From Komarekiella delphini-convector SJRDD-AB1 (GTDB lineage: Bacteria; Cyanobacteriota; Cyanobacteriia; Cyanobacteriales; Nostocaceae): a stretch of DNA of 64,000 nt. The notes under the pieces are model-generated. The model saw nothing but the letters and a program-made list of their open reading frames with translations, was not told the DNA's origin and did no database searches. The stretch's first letter is position 1. Each line of letters starts with the position of its first letter. This document shows, piece by piece, positions 1 through 9,233 of the stretch. The translations under genes were made by a program, and so were the position numbers. The stretch covers positions 62,001 through 126,000 of the forward strand of contig NZ_VJXY01000019.1 of the NCBI RefSeq assembly GCF_014831675.1, given 5' to 3'.

Positions 1-892
1 GCCGCAAAATTTGGGACTCGTCATTATTTACCAGCCATAAATCACCCACTTCTGCCACTGCTTTATCGCATCCCCGGCGGCTGAAGATAAAGTAAATCGC
101 TGGTAGCATATCCCTTTGCTGTAGCTGGCTCAGGGTGTAAATTATTCCAGGAGCCTCTGGTCTTCCAGCTCTGCCTCTGTCTCTTTCTCCCCCTCTGGCT
201 CTCTTCTTTTGAAGGCGGGGATTGATTTTAGTTTTGCTATCATTCAGTAGAGGAAATAGCCCTTTAGGATTGCAATAGTGAAATTCCAGGGGTACTGGGC
301 GGAAATCAGAGTAAATCAGGTCAGTTGGGCCGTGAACGCGATTTAACCAGTCGGTGAGTTGATCGCTATTGGCAACCGTTGCTGAAAGGGCTGCCAGTTG
401 AACTTCACGGGGACAATAGATAATTGATTCTTCCCAAACTGTCCCCCGTTGGCGATCATTCATGTAGTGGCACTCATCCAACACTACCGCTTCCACGTCT
501 ACTAACGAGATACCAATTTGCCCAATGGGTGTCCCATAAAGCATATTCCGAAAAATTTCTGTAGTCATCACCAAAATCGGTGCATCTCTGTTAATGGAAG
601 CATCTCCAGTTAACAGTCCGACGAGATCAGGCCCGAATTTTTCTCGGAAGTCACGTAATTTTTGATTTGACAGCGCTTTTAAAGGAGTAGTGTAAAATAC
701 ACGTTTTCCTCGCGACAAGGCGCGATAAATGGCGTATTCCCCTACTAATGTTTTGCCCGAACCTGTGGGCGCACATACGACTACGGAACGTCCGGCGTTG
801 ATGGACGCGATCGCATCCTGCTGGAATTGATCCAATTCAAAGGGAAATATCGACCCTAGGTTAAGTTCTGGAGAAGGCGCAGGATAATTCAC
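1..892 (-). CDS. Ski2-like DEAD/DEAH-box RNA helicase, N-terminal part (runs off window)
   Basis: About 297 codons are visible and the C-terminus lies beyond base 1. Reading inward from the start there is a Q-motif-like FELDQFQQDAI, Walker A APTGSGKT, motif Ia TPLKALSNQK, the DExH-type box VLDECHYM and motif III LSATVAN. This order, with the SNQK and ECHYMND signatures, is typical of the Ski2/Mtr4-like helicases of cyanobacteria, which unwind RNA using ATP. The start is GTG at 892, because a TGA lies directly upstream in frame. The segment around codons 205-240 is rich in Arg, Lys and Gly and looks like a variable linker. Family assignment is firm; the substrate is unknown. Confidence 0.88.
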   Translation of the reverse strand, partial: MNYPAPSPELNLGSIFPFELDQFQQDAIASINAGRSVVVCAPTGSGKTLVGEYAIYRALSRGKRVFYTTPLKALSNQKLRDFREKFGPDLVGLLTGDASINRDAPILVMTTEIFRNMLYGTPIGQIGISLVDVEAVVLDECHYMNDRQRGTVWEESIIYCPREVQLAALSATVANSDQLTDWLNRVHGPTDLIYSDFRPVPLEFHYCNPKGLFPLLNDSKTKINPRLQKKRARGGERDRGRAGRPEAPGIIYTLSQLQQRDMLPAIYFIFSRRGCDKAVAEVGDLWLVNNDESQILR

Positions 893-952
893 TCAATCAA
901 ATTTGCAACCGGATTGTTTACTATATTAACGGCTATTTTGTCAACTTCGGCA

Positions 953-1004
953 GGGGGATTGGGGATTGGGTACTAGGGACTGGGGATTAGGGATTAGGGA
1001 TTGG
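953..1004. repeat. Degenerate heptamer repeat (GGGGATT/GGGGACT type)
   Basis: Runs of GGGGATTG, GGGGACT and GGGATTA follow each other in the gap between the helicase and proC. This is the short tandemly repeated (STRR) class known from heterocystous cyanobacteria. Similar runs occur near 12,725, 18,841, 52,692 and 63,758. Confidence 0.7.
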
Positions 1005-1081
1005 TTGTTAAGTATTTAAGTATTGGGTCTTAAAGATCGAATATTTAAGTATTGGGAAACTCTTCCCCAGCCCCCAATACC

Positions 1082-1894
1082 TCATTTTCCCATCTCTTGC
1101 GATCGCTCTGTGGCTGCTTTGACTGCTTCAATTAAAGCTGAGCGAAATCCTGCCTGTTCTAGCTTGACAATACCCGCAATAGTTGTACCACCGGGACTGG
1201 TAACACGATCTTTAAGTTCTGCTGGGTGCATTTTGGTTTCTTGCAATAGCCTTGCTGTTCCCAATACAGTTTGCAAGGCTAGTTGATTGGCAACTGTTCT
1301 AGGTAAACCTGCGGCTACTCCGCCATCGGCGAGTGCTTCTATCAACAATGCCACATAAGCCGGGCCACTACCAGATAGTCCTGTTACCGCATCCATTAAA
1401 GTTTCTGAAACTTCCACAACTTCGCCGACAGCTGAAAAAACTTGCTGTGCTATTTGGTGGTGCTTGATGTTGGTGTAAGCACCGAAACAAACGGCGGTAA
1501 TTCCTGCGCCTATGGTTGCTGGAGTATTGGGCATTGCTCTAATCACTGGCAATTGCTCAAACGCAGCTTCTAGCTGACTTAAGGGCACACCCGCTAAGAT
1601 CGAAATAATTAGGGGTGAGTGTTCTATAGTGATTATATCTGCTAATTCTTGGGCGATCGCACTGAAGATTTGCGGTTTCACTGCCAAAAAAACAACTTCT
1701 TTTGCTTGTGTGAAAACTAAGCGATTATCTGCCGTTACAGCAACATCATATTGCTGCTTTAAAAAATCCTGGCGCGAGGGTTGCGGTTCGCTGACTATGA
1801 CTTCTGATGGTTGATAAATTCCACGCGCAGTAAGGCGGGACAACAGCGATTCTCCCATTACCCCACCACCAATTAAACCAAATTTAATAGTCAT
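1082..1894 (-). CDS. proC: Pyrroline-5-carboxylate reductase
   Basis: This enzyme reduces 1-pyrroline-5-carboxylate to L-proline with NAD(P)H, the last step of proline synthesis, in the cytoplasm. The 270 residues match the usual length. The N-terminal Rossmann motif GLIGGGVMGES (6-16) binds the cofactor. The C-terminal dimerisation half carries the ProC signature: GLSGSGPAYV, then ALADGGVAAGL, then VTSPGGTT. It is last in a minus-strand set pipX-pipY-sepF-proC, although a gap filled with repeats separates it from sepF. Confidence 0.96.
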   Translation of the reverse strand: MTIKFGLIGGGVMGESLLSRLTARGIYQPSEVIVSEPQPSRQDFLKQQYDVAVTADNRLVFTQAKEVVFLAVKPQIFSAIAQELADIITIEHSPLIISILAGVPLSQLEAAFEQLPVIRAMPNTPATIGAGITAVCFGAYTNIKHHQIAQQVFSAVGEVVEVSETLMDAVTGLSGSGPAYVALLIEALADGGVAAGLPRTVANQLALQTVLGTARLLQETKMHPAELKDRVTSPGGTTIAGIVKLEQAGFRSALIEAVKAATERSQEMGK

Positions 1895-1924
1895 TGTTTA
1901 ACAGTCAAGAGTCTAAAGTCAAAA

Positions 1925-1975
1925 GTCCAGAGTCAAAAGTTTTTGATTCTTGACTCTGGACTCTTGACTCTGGAC
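1925..1975. repeat. Inverted and direct repeat of GTCCAGAGTCAA
   Basis: GTCCAGAGTCAA (1925-1936) is followed by its exact reverse complement at 1950-1961, and again at 1964-1975. The first pair could form a 12-bp stem with a 13-nt loop. It lies between sepF (stop at 1986) and proC (start at 1894), so it could attenuate read-through or simply be an intergenic repeat. Related GTCCAGAGTC sequence is found at about 9951. Confidence 0.65.
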
Positions 1976-1985
1976 TAATTTAATT

Positions 1986-2579
1986 TTATTGTGCCATCCG
2001 GTTAGATTCGTTGCCCCAAGTTTGATTGGGACTTGCGGGACGAGAGGGGCGTACTGGTGGTTGTGGTACTTCATGAAGAACTCCACCTTGGGTGCTAACT
2101 TGCACACAGCTTGGCGTAAACAAAAAGATGCTCTCACCGATGCGCTCTTGATGTCCATCTAATGCGTAAGTACCACCTGCTACAAAATCTACTGCCCGCT
2201 GGGCTTGATCCGGATCCATAATTGTCAGATTTAATACTACTGACTTGCGTTCTCGCAACGCTTGAATTGCTTGGGGCATTTCTTCAAAAGTGCGCGGTTC
2301 AAGTACTAAAACTTCTGAAATCCCGTTAATTGCTCCTGGCATACCAATAACATTCCCCATTGGCTTTGTTGAACCTGCTGCTATCTCATCACCCATTGTA
2401 GGCACTGGTTCGCGCCAGCGTCGATTTTGAGCTGTGCTTTCTTGTGGTGCTGGCTGGGGATTCTCTTGCTGATACAGATTTTGGTAGCTATCTGTATCTG
2501 CTTCTTCTTCGTAATACTCGTATTCTACCTGTTCATTTAGACCCACAAAGTCTCGAAGTTTAGAAAAAATATTGTTCAT
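1986..2579 (-). CDS. sepF: Cell division protein SepF
   Basis: SepF anchors and organises FtsZ at the division site; the cyanobacterial homologue (Cdv2) is needed for septation. The first residues [14 protein letters not shown] form an amphipathic membrane-binding helix. An acidic and Gln-rich linker follows (about 18-60). The conserved SepF core lies at about 85-170, including [40 protein letters not shown] and a segment around [10 protein letters not shown]. The tail is rich in Pro and Ser. The ATG at 2579 begins the amphipathic helix and is a convincing start. In cyanobacteria sepF commonly follows pipX/pipY, as it does here. Confidence 0.93.
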   Translation of the reverse strand: MNNIFSKLRDFVGLNEQVEYEYYEEEADTDSYQNLYQQENPQPAPQESTAQNRRWREPVPTMGDEIAAGSTKPMGNVIGMPGAINGISEVLVLEPRTFEEMPQAIQALRERKSVVLNLTIMDPDQAQRAVDFVAGGTYALDGHQERIGESIFLFTPSCVQVSTQGGVLHEVPQPPVRPSRPASPNQTWGNESNRMAQ

Positions 2580-3032
2580 TGTGTACTCTCCTGGTGCAGA
2601 AATCCTTCATTTTTATGGCTGTAAATTAATTGAGCCAGCTACGATCGCTACATGGGTGGATCTATTCAGCAATTCTACTGCTGTTTGTAGCTTCTATTAC
2701 ATCTTATAGTGATGAACAGGCACTCATGAGAAGTCTGTTCAATTTGGGACGGAATAATGAGTAAAGATTATATCCTAAGGATTGCCCCAAAGAAAGTTCT
2801 TTTCACCTCATTTTTCCTTGGTGATTGCTCTTGTCAATACTATAGCCTTTGTCTCCTATTGCACCAGTCTGATAAAAAAATTTTGTCCATCAAATCTTTA
2901 CTATTGATACTCAACCAAAAGAGAAATGTCCAGTATTTAGGGACGAATCGCTAAATAAGATAGTTTTTAATCGTACTATCGTTACACCTGTTAGCACTTA
3001 ATGCTCTACCGAAAGGTGGATGTACAATATAC
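2580..3032. other. Intergenic region between pipY and sepF
   Basis: No convincing gene. A 65-codon plus-strand ORF (2757-2954) has no recognisable motif and no clear ribosome binding site. This stretch presumably holds the leader of sepF if that gene has its own promoter. Confidence 0.5.
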
Positions 3033-3701
3033 CTAGCGGCGATCGCCAAATAAAATGGTTCCTAATCGTACCATCGTTGCACCTGCTTGCACTGCTAATT
3101 GATAATCACCTGACATACCCATCGACAAGTGCTGCATATTAATGTGAGACCAGCTTTGTTCCTGGATTTCCTTGGCCAAATCACGATTTCGAGTAAACAC
3201 ATTCAGAATTTGGGCATCATCCAACCCTAAAGGCGGAATTGTCATCAAACCCTGAATTTGTAAAGTTTTGCATTGATTTAGTGCGGATAAGTCAGCTAGC
3301 AGTTCTGGCACACTCCAACCCGACTTGTTGGGATCAGGAAGAATTTTCACTTGCAGACAGACTTGAGGACTAACTCCTAGCTGTTGCGCCAATTGGTTTA
3401 AGCGCTGTGCTAGCTTCAAATTATCTACGGAGTGAATCCAGTGAAAATGTTCAAGGGCTTTTTTGGCTTTATTGCTTTGCAAATGTCCAATAAAGTGCCA
3501 GGTAATATCCGATAAGTCGTGTAACTCGGCTTGTTTGCTGGCAGCTTCTTGGATACGACTTTCGCCAAAATCACGAATTCCGGCAGCATACGCAGACCGA
3601 ATAGCCTCAGCAGAAACTTGCTTGCTAACAGCAATCAACCTGACTGAAGGTGGAAGTGAGGAGCGAATGGTAGCTATACGTTCGATTAGCGAACTACTCA
3701 T
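3033..3701 (-). CDS. pipY: YggS/PLPBP-family pyridoxal phosphate-binding protein (PipY)
   Basis: Members of this family bind PLP on a single TIM-barrel domain and help keep vitamin B6 and amino acid pools balanced; no catalytic reaction is established. The Schiff-base lysine is Lys27 in LIAVSKQVS. Other family landmarks are GESRIQEA, WHFIGHLQSNKAK, the HSVD segment, GLMTIPP and LSMGMSGDYQLAVQAGATMVR. The 222-residue length is standard. Its ATG overlaps the stop of pipX by 4 nt (ATGA), so the two genes are translationally coupled, as is usual in cyanobacteria. Confidence 0.95.
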   Translation of the reverse strand: MSSSLIERIATIRSSLPPSVRLIAVSKQVSAEAIRSAYAAGIRDFGESRIQEAASKQAELHDLSDITWHFIGHLQSNKAKKALEHFHWIHSVDNLKLAQRLNQLAQQLGVSPQVCLQVKILPDPNKSGWSVPELLADLSALNQCKTLQIQGLMTIPPLGLDDAQILNVFTRNRDLAKEIQEQSWSHINMQHLSMGMSGDYQLAVQAGATMVRLGTILFGDRR

Positions 3702-3985
3702 TGGAATGTGCGTTGGAAAACACTCTGAAGCTGATCGTACTCCTGAGATTGCCCAGTGCGCCGCAGAGTACGTAAGCGATTTTCCAGCATCATTCTAGCC
3801 TCGGTACGTCCTATAGGCTGAAATTTAATCCCTTTAACGTCATTAACGTCATTTGCTACCAAGAAAAATAAACGTTGGGCATAAAGTGTAGTGAAAAGAT
3901 CCTGGTTCTCATCAACCATACAGATCCTATAGAGCAGACCCCAAGTTGGATGATTTATGTAAGTTTCTGAGTTCTCTGGATTCAT
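3698..3985 (-). CDS. pipX: PipX, coactivator of the nitrogen regulator NtcA
   Basis: PipX links the signal protein PII to NtcA: with high 2-oxoglutarate it binds and helps NtcA, otherwise PII captures it. The 95-residue protein shows the Tudor-like N-terminal domain (NHPTWGLLYRICMVDE, then LFTTLYAQRLFFLVANDV), then the C-terminal helices with ARMMLENRLRTLRRTGQ. These match the known PipX pattern closely. It is the first gene of the pipX-pipY pair. The ATG at 3985 is the obvious start. Confidence 0.95.
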   Translation of the reverse strand: MNPENSETYINHPTWGLLYRICMVDENQDLFTTLYAQRLFFLVANDVNDVKGIKFQPIGRTEARMMLENRLRTLRRTGQSQEYDQLQSVFQRTFQ

Positions 3986-4738
3986 TTAATAGTCAAGGTA
4001 GGAGTATATATATCTTTTCGCAGTCAATTACAAACATTCAGACGATAATACCTTCCTTTCGCCAGAATATTTGCTTAAAATGCGAAACTGCGGTGATGAA
4101 GACCTTGATCTAGTTGCTAATTGGCAGATAAAGCTAGTGGTAGCAAGGGAAAGTGGTACAAAACAGGCGGGTACTTGAAGCGCCTTTAGAGAGTCCAGAA
4201 GAGTCTAAAACCTACGGCTGGGGTGAAAATCTCTACCCAATCTGTTGACTCTGGATTGTTGACTTTTGACTTCACGGAGCGGAGTAAGTCTTGAAAGTTT
4301 AGGGTGGCAGAGAAAACGCCCTATGATACCAAAAACAAAAGCCAATCTACTTCTCTCCATAGTGCCACAATTGTCGCTTTATGGCGCAAAATTGCTAACG
4401 GTAAATTTGTGAAGCGATTTGCTTTAGTTACCCAGCGTTTAGCTATTTGCTTGACGGATTTATGTTGTTGAACAAGGGTGTACACAAAACACTAACAGCG
4501 ATCCCCGCCCCTAAGTCCTAATTGTTAGCTCTTTTAAGGTGGTAAAAAATCCTAAAAATTTCTTGAATTTTGGGCTTTTCATTTTCGTGTCTATGTGCAT
4601 TGGTGAACCCAGAGGGTGGTTTAAAAGTCAATTTTTTAACCACTAAAACACGTTCGCGTTGGCGTAGCCTCTGTCTACGACACGCTACGCGAACGTAGAG
4701 AAGCGTCTCGCAGAGAAGACACCAAGATAAATACATTA
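3986..4738. other. Long intergenic region with repeats upstream of pipX
   Basis: No intact gene recognised. Short open stretches near 4350-4470 have no family motif. The region carries a hairpin repeat at 4650-4696 and short degenerate repeats. Confidence 0.5.
4650..4696. repeat. Hairpin repeat with ACGTTCGCGT...ACGCGAACGT arms
   Basis: ACGTTCGCGT (4650-4659) pairs with ACGCGAACGT (4687-4696). The sequence between contains GGCGTAGCC and CTACGACACGCTACG, a dispersed repeat type with copies also near 44,020, 45,340 and 23,440. It sits about 40 bp downstream of the cbiQ-family stop. Confidence 0.7.
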
Positions 4739-5665
4739 TCAAACCTCGGTTCCGATAATCAGCCGTACTCCCCAAAATAAGATTAAAGTTGCAATGGCAA
4801 GCCAGTCCCACGCTCTTAATTTTAAGTCTTGCCACTGCACTCGATGTTCGTTGGGACTGGTAAAACCGCGCACCATCATTGCATTAGCCATTTGCTCAGC
4901 TCGTAAGAGCAGATTTTCTAAAAGTCTTTCTGCGATTGTTATCCAAACCTTGACTGCTCCTTTTAATCCCAGCTTTTTCCAATTAATTGCCCTTGTCATC
5001 ACAGAGCGAAATAAATTCTGTACTTCTTCTAAAACTAGGGGAATAAACCGCAAGGACAAAGTTAAAGTTAAAGTAATTTCCGTGACAGGCAACTTTAGTT
5101 TTCGCAGGGGTTGCATTAAGCTTTCCATGCCAGATGTGATTTCTTCTGGTGCGGTTGTTAGTAAGTACAAGTTAGTGCTGTAAATCACAGTAAACAAAAT
5201 CGTACTCAGTCGCACCGCCAAATCCAAAGAGTGACGAGTTACTTTGACTGGGCCTTTGTGAAATAGCACGTAGCTGTATTCTTTTTGATTAGCTGCTAAC
5301 TCTTTGGCAACATTGGAAGTGTTAGAAGTTGATGGCTGAGTTAAGATTTGTTCGTTAGCTGGTAGGCGTGGCTGATGGTTTACACCCAGTCCATCAGGAC
5401 TAATAGCTGCGATCGCTAAGACAAAAAACGACAGCATCAATAGCCAACCCATTTGCTGTCGCCATACTCGTCGGGGAATCCTGGCGACTAAGGTGGCGAT
5501 AATCAACAGTGCCACTAGCAGTACACGCCAAAAAATATTAGCAAAACTGTAGCTTGTTAAAAAGCTCATCAACCAGGCAAATTTGACTCGCGGATCGATT
5601 TTATGTAGCCAAGTTTGTGGTTGTTCTAAGTAAAGTCCAAGTGGCAGCGATCGCAGTAAATCCAT
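4739..5665 (-). CDS. Energy-coupling factor (ECF) transporter transmembrane T component, CbiQ/EcfT family
   Basis: EcfT is the membrane scaffold that couples two ATPase subunits to a substrate-binding S component in vitamin or metal importers. The N-terminus LPLGLYLEQPQTWLHKIDPRVKF is the CbiQ hallmark (D-P-R-x-K). Several hydrophobic helices follow, and the cytoplasmic signature with Ala-Arg-Gly-type motifs appears as ERLLENLLLRAEQMANAMMVRGF near residues 245-268. At 308 residues it is longer than usual, with an extra polar loop at about 90-130. No S component or ATPase gene is adjacent, so the substrate cannot be inferred. It lies downstream of der on the same strand. Confidence 0.88.
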   Translation of the reverse strand: MDLLRSLPLGLYLEQPQTWLHKIDPRVKFAWLMSFLTSYSFANIFWRVLLVALLIIATLVARIPRRVWRQQMGWLLMLSFFVLAIAAISPDGLGVNHQPRLPANEQILTQPSTSNTSNVAKELAANQKEYSYVLFHKGPVKVTRHSLDLAVRLSTILFTVIYSTNLYLLTTAPEEITSGMESLMQPLRKLKLPVTEITLTLTLSLRFIPLVLEEVQNLFRSVMTRAINWKKLGLKGAVKVWITIAERLLENLLLRAEQMANAMMVRGFTSPNEHRVQWQDLKLRAWDWLAIATLILFWGVRLIIGTEV

Positions 5666-5768
5666 TTTTTAGTCATTAATCATTGGTCATTAGTCATAAG
5701 GACAAAGAGAGAAGTCTGAGCGGAGGCTTCCTCCGATCAGAACTTCGGAAACAAATGACAAACGATTA

Positions 5769-7130
5769 TTACACGCGTGTAGCACGATTAACACTACCAC
5801 TTTCGACATCACGGACTTTTTTACTCCGCCAGAGTAGACGAATGGGAGTGCCTTTAAATCCTAATTGTTGGCGGAATTGTCGTTCGATGTAGCGACGGTA
5901 GTTATCGTTAAAGCGTTTTGCCTCATTGACAAATAAGGCGATCGTTGGTGGTTGGGCGCTGACTTGTGTACCATAATAAATCTTGCCCTGACGCCCACCG
6001 CGTGATGCTGGCGGCGAATGCCAACTAACGGCGTCTGTTAAGACTTCGTTAATCACTGATGTGCTGACACGGCGCTTGTGTGACTCAGCCGCCTGATTTA
6101 CTAACTCTAAAATCTTGTCTACTCGTTGTCCTTTCAAGGCACTCACAAAAATAGTTTCTGCCCATTCGGTAAAATGTAACCGTTCTTGCAGAGTTTTTTC
6201 ATAATCGTAGATGGTGTAAGAGTCTTTTTCGACAGCATCCCACTTATTCACAACGATGATGCAAGCTCGACCTTCTTCAATAATCCGTCCAGCTAATTTT
6301 TGGTCTTGCTCGGTAACTCCGTCTAGGGCATCTAGTACTAATAAGACCACATCGGCGCGGCGAATTGCTTTAAAGGCACGGTTAATGCTGAAGAATTCCG
6401 GGCCGTATTCCACATTTTTCTTTTTGCGAATACCTGCTGTGTCAATCAAACGGTAGGTTTGCTCACCACGTTCAACCACGGTATCAATTGCATCACGAGT
6501 TGTCCCGGAAATCGGGCTGACGATTGCCCTCGCTTCTCCAACAAAAGCATTTAGCAAACTAGATTTACCCACATTTGGGCGTCCGACAATTGCGACTTTA
6601 ATCTCATTAGTTTCCGGTACTTCGCCGACGGGAGGAATGTGATTAATTAACTCATCTAATAACTCACCTGTACCGCTGCCATGAATTGCAGAGACAGGGA
6701 AAGGTTCACCCAATCCCAATTCCCAAAATTCAGATGCTTGCATTAAGCCTTGTTCTGGGGATTCACATTTATTTACAGCCAGTAGGACAGGTACGGGTTG
6801 TTGGCGCAACCATTCAGCAATTTCCTCATCAGCTGGTGAGGGCCCAGTTTGACCATCAACAACAAAAATCGCAGCACTTGCTTCTGTGAGCGCCGTCATT
6901 GCCTGTTGACGAATCAGCGGTAAAAATTCGGTATCATCGTTAAAGACTAAGCCGCCAGTGTCTACCACCAAAAATTCGCGATCGCGCCAGTAAGCCGGCA
7001 TGTAAGTGCGATCGCGTGTCACACCCGGTTCATCGTGGACAATCGCCGTTTGTTCCCCGGCGAAACGATTAACCAGGGTGGATTTGCCCACATTCGGGCG
7101 TCCGATAATAGCAACAATTGGCAGTCCCAT
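5769..7130 (-). CDS. der: Ribosome assembly GTPase Der (EngA)
   Basis: Der is an essential GTPase with two G domains that matures the 50S ribosomal subunit. The first G domain starts at once with [14 protein letters not shown] and has DTGGLV and NKCE. The second has [23 protein letters not shown] and NKWD. The KH-like C-terminal domain ends with the conserved [12 protein letters not shown]. An open frame extends eight codons further to 7154, but [17 protein letters not shown] at 7130 is the start used by the family. The protein is 453 residues long. Confidence 0.96.
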   Translation of the reverse strand: MGLPIVAIIGRPNVGKSTLVNRFAGEQTAIVHDEPGVTRDRTYMPAYWRDREFLVVDTGGLVFNDDTEFLPLIRQQAMTALTEASAAIFVVDGQTGPSPADEEIAEWLRQQPVPVLLAVNKCESPEQGLMQASEFWELGLGEPFPVSAIHGSGTGELLDELINHIPPVGEVPETNEIKVAIVGRPNVGKSSLLNAFVGEARAIVSPISGTTRDAIDTVVERGEQTYRLIDTAGIRKKKNVEYGPEFFSINRAFKAIRRADVVLLVLDALDGVTEQDQKLAGRIIEEGRACIIVVNKWDAVEKDSYTIYDYEKTLQERLHFTEWAETIFVSALKGQRVDKILELVNQAAESHKRRVSTSVINEVLTDAVSWHSPPASRGGRQGKIYYGTQVSAQPPTIALFVNEAKRFNDNYRRYIERQFRQQLGFKGTPIRLLWRSKKVRDVESGSVNRATRV

Positions 7131-7426
7131 AAAACCAGGGTGATAGAGAGACATAATATATCACGTCTCTACATTTTAGCCACTTTAAGTCTTTATTTAA
7201 TTTTCCGACCACTAAGAGAATTGCCGGTCAAATTTAAACAAACCATAATACAGACAATCTAGTTCAGCACAGCATAATTAACTAGACAGCTAGAAACAAA
7301 CAAAAAGTTATTTTATGAGCCTTACAGCCTTCTGTGTTACCGTTCTGAACTGCGCCTTCCGCACAAGACAGTTCTCTCTAACTCTTGCCTTCTTGCACTA
7401 GTAGTCACGTCGATGGAGATTTTGCT

Positions 7427-8290
7427 TTGAGAAGTCGTAAGTGGCGCAAAAAAGCTAGAAGATCAGCTTTGCGATTTTTGGTATTGTGCTTAATGTTGGG
7501 AATTTGTGCGTTATCTTACGCCAAATACATTGAACCGAATTGGATTGAGATTAATTCTTTACAACTGACTTTGCCACATCTCTCATCAGAATTTAACGGC
7601 TATCGCATTGTCCAAATCAGCGATGTTCACCGAGATAAGTGGATGACTCAAGAACGGTTCAAAAAAATTATTAGCTTAGTCAACCAACAAAAACCTGACT
7701 TAGTGGCGATTACAGGAGATTTAGTAACGCATTTTTCACCCTCGGTCGTCCCCACTCTTAAGTTTGTCTTGGATAAATTCACTGCCAAAGATCAGACTGT
7801 GGCAGTATTGGGCAATCATGATTACCTCAACAACTCAAAGGCAATTATCCAAGCAATAGAAGAAAGCGGTATAACCTGTCTTGATAATGCCATTTACACA
7901 CTACACCGGGGCAGTGCAATGCTTCATATCGCTGGGGTAGATGATATCTGGCTTGGTAAACCTCGTTTAGATTTAGTACTGAAGCAATTACCTCATGAGG
8001 GTGCAGCAATTTTATTAGCACACGAACCAGACTTTGCTGATATTAGTGCTGCGACAGGACGGTTTGACTTGCAGCTATCAGGACATTCCCACGGTGGACA
8101 AGTGCATCTACCTTTGCTCACAACAATGGTTCTACCTAGATTTGGTAGAAAGTATTACTCTGGACGTTATCAAGTAGGAGATATGATCCAATACACTAAC
8201 CGAGGTGTAGGGATGACTGACATGCATTTACGATTTGCAGCTCGTCCTGAGATTACCGTGTTTAACTTGGTTGCACCTAATAAACGTTAA
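7427..8290 (+). CDS. Membrane-anchored metallophosphoesterase (YkuE/calcineurin-like)
   Basis: The protein carries the full two-metal phosphoesterase set: ISDVH, GDLV, GNHDY, LLAHEPDF and GHSHGGQVH. After a basic start (RSRKWRKKARRSALR) there is one hydrophobic segment (FLVLCLMLGICALSY), so the catalytic domain probably faces the periplasm or lumen. The family includes YkuE- and LpxH/LpxG-like hydrolases; the substrate is unknown. The chosen start is TTG at 7427, because GGAG lies 8 nt upstream (7415-7418). The open frame begins at 7385 but has no ribosome site there. It diverges from der and stands alone. Confidence 0.88.
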   Translation: MRSRKWRKKARRSALRFLVLCLMLGICALSYAKYIEPNWIEINSLQLTLPHLSSEFNGYRIVQISDVHRDKWMTQERFKKIISLVNQQKPDLVAITGDLVTHFSPSVVPTLKFVLDKFTAKDQTVAVLGNHDYLNNSKAIIQAIEESGITCLDNAIYTLHRGSAMLHIAGVDDIWLGKPRLDLVLKQLPHEGAAILLAHEPDFADISAATGRFDLQLSGHSHGGQVHLPLLTTMVLPRFGRKYYSGRYQVGDMIQYTNRGVGMTDMHLRFAARPEITVFNLVAPNKR

Positions 8291-8340
8291 ACACATTGTC
8301 GAGAGGCGTAAGCAGTATTCTCAATTAGTAACTTCGCCCG

Positions 8341-8464
8341 CCTGGAACTTCGAGTTCCAGGCTAATAGCTGAAGTCCACTATTAAGTGGACTGAAATTAA
8401 ATGTCTATCCCAGGGTTGAGTCGTCTTTAGACGACTTGAACCGTTAACTGTAGGTTTCTAACCT
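8341..8464. repeat. Inverted pair of REP-like double hairpins
   Basis: Four stem-loops follow each other: CCTGGAACT/AGTTCCAGG (8341-8361), AGTCCACT/AGTGGACT (8373-8392), AGTCGTCT/AGACGACT (8419-8436) and AGGTT/AACCT (8452-8464). The first two are joined by GCTAATAG. The last two mirror them on the other strand, preceded there by CCCGCC. The arrangement resembles bacterial REP pairs (BIMEs). A third unit of the same design lies on the other side of the adjacent transposase at 9142-9190. Confidence 0.8.
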
Positions 8465-8605
8465 GTGGCGGGTGATGGGTTGAAATACAAGATTATGAAC
8501 TGACGCATTTGAATAATTGCAGAACGTTCGCCTTGCACATAATTTTGCCTGAGAATTCATTATCAGGCTCATAATATAAATCAGCTTAAGCTGACTAAGT
8601 TTTAA

Positions 8606-9040
8606 TTATTTACTGGGTTTTGTCCCATCATCTTCATGATTATGCTGTTCCAAAGACAAAATTGTAGTCCCATTTAAATGATGAGCCTTTTGGTTTTTCA
8701 CATACATAATGGCTTGCTCAAGTTGCTTGCTTCCTAGTGAAAAAACACCATATCCGCGTTGCCAACCAAATGTATCTTGTGAAGGCGAGAGATGATTGAG
8801 ATAATGAGCGCTGCTACCTTTTATATTTTTGATGAAATCCGAGATAGAAATTCTTGGTGGAATAGAAACTACTAAATGAATATGCTTTTCTCTGCCGCCA
8901 ATTGCATGAATCATGTTACCAAGTGCATCGGATTTACCAATTATGTAACCATAAAGTTTAGCTTCTAAATTCGGTGTGATTAGCGGCTGACGATCTTTTG
9001 TTGCCCAAATGAGATGATAGTAAAGTCGCCACAGAGCCAT
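8606..9040 (-). mobile_element. REP-associated tyrosine transposase (RAYT, IS200/Y1 HUH type)
   Basis: This single-domain transposase has 144 residues. The HUH metal-binding motif is His53-Ile-His55 in KHIHLVVS. The likely catalytic tyrosine is Tyr113 in AIMYVKNQKAHH. The N-terminus MALWRLYYHLIWATKDRQPLI is also typical of Y1 transposases. The gene is complete and uninterrupted. It is flanked on both sides by REP-like double hairpins, which are the expected substrates of RAYTs. Whether it still mobilises them is unknown. Confidence 0.9.
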
Positions 9041-9141
9041 AAAAGTATTTTTTTAGGAATTTTATTTATTTAGTATTCCCACAGTTATTAAAAATTTTCC
9101 ATTCGGTTTGCTCTAAAATCTTACACTAGTTCCAACAACCG

Positions 9142-9190
9142 CCTGAGCATGAATTTTCAGGCTAATAGTCAAAGTCTTCTAAAGAAGACT
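9142..9190. repeat. REP-like double hairpin on the 5' side of the transposase
   Basis: CCTGA/TCAGG (9142-9161) is followed by GCTAATAG and by AGTCTTCT/AGAAGACT (9173-9190), and preceded by ACCG. It matches the design and orientation of the unit at 8341-8392. Bases in the stems differ but in a compensated way, so pairing is kept. Confidence 0.78.
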
Positions 9191-9233
9191 GCAAAAGCAT
9201 TTTAGTCTACCTGATTAGCTGGAACTAACACAA

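Noticed and set aside
2757-2954. 65-codon plus-strand ORF between pipY and sepF
   Set aside because: No ribosome site, no motif, and low-complexity composition.
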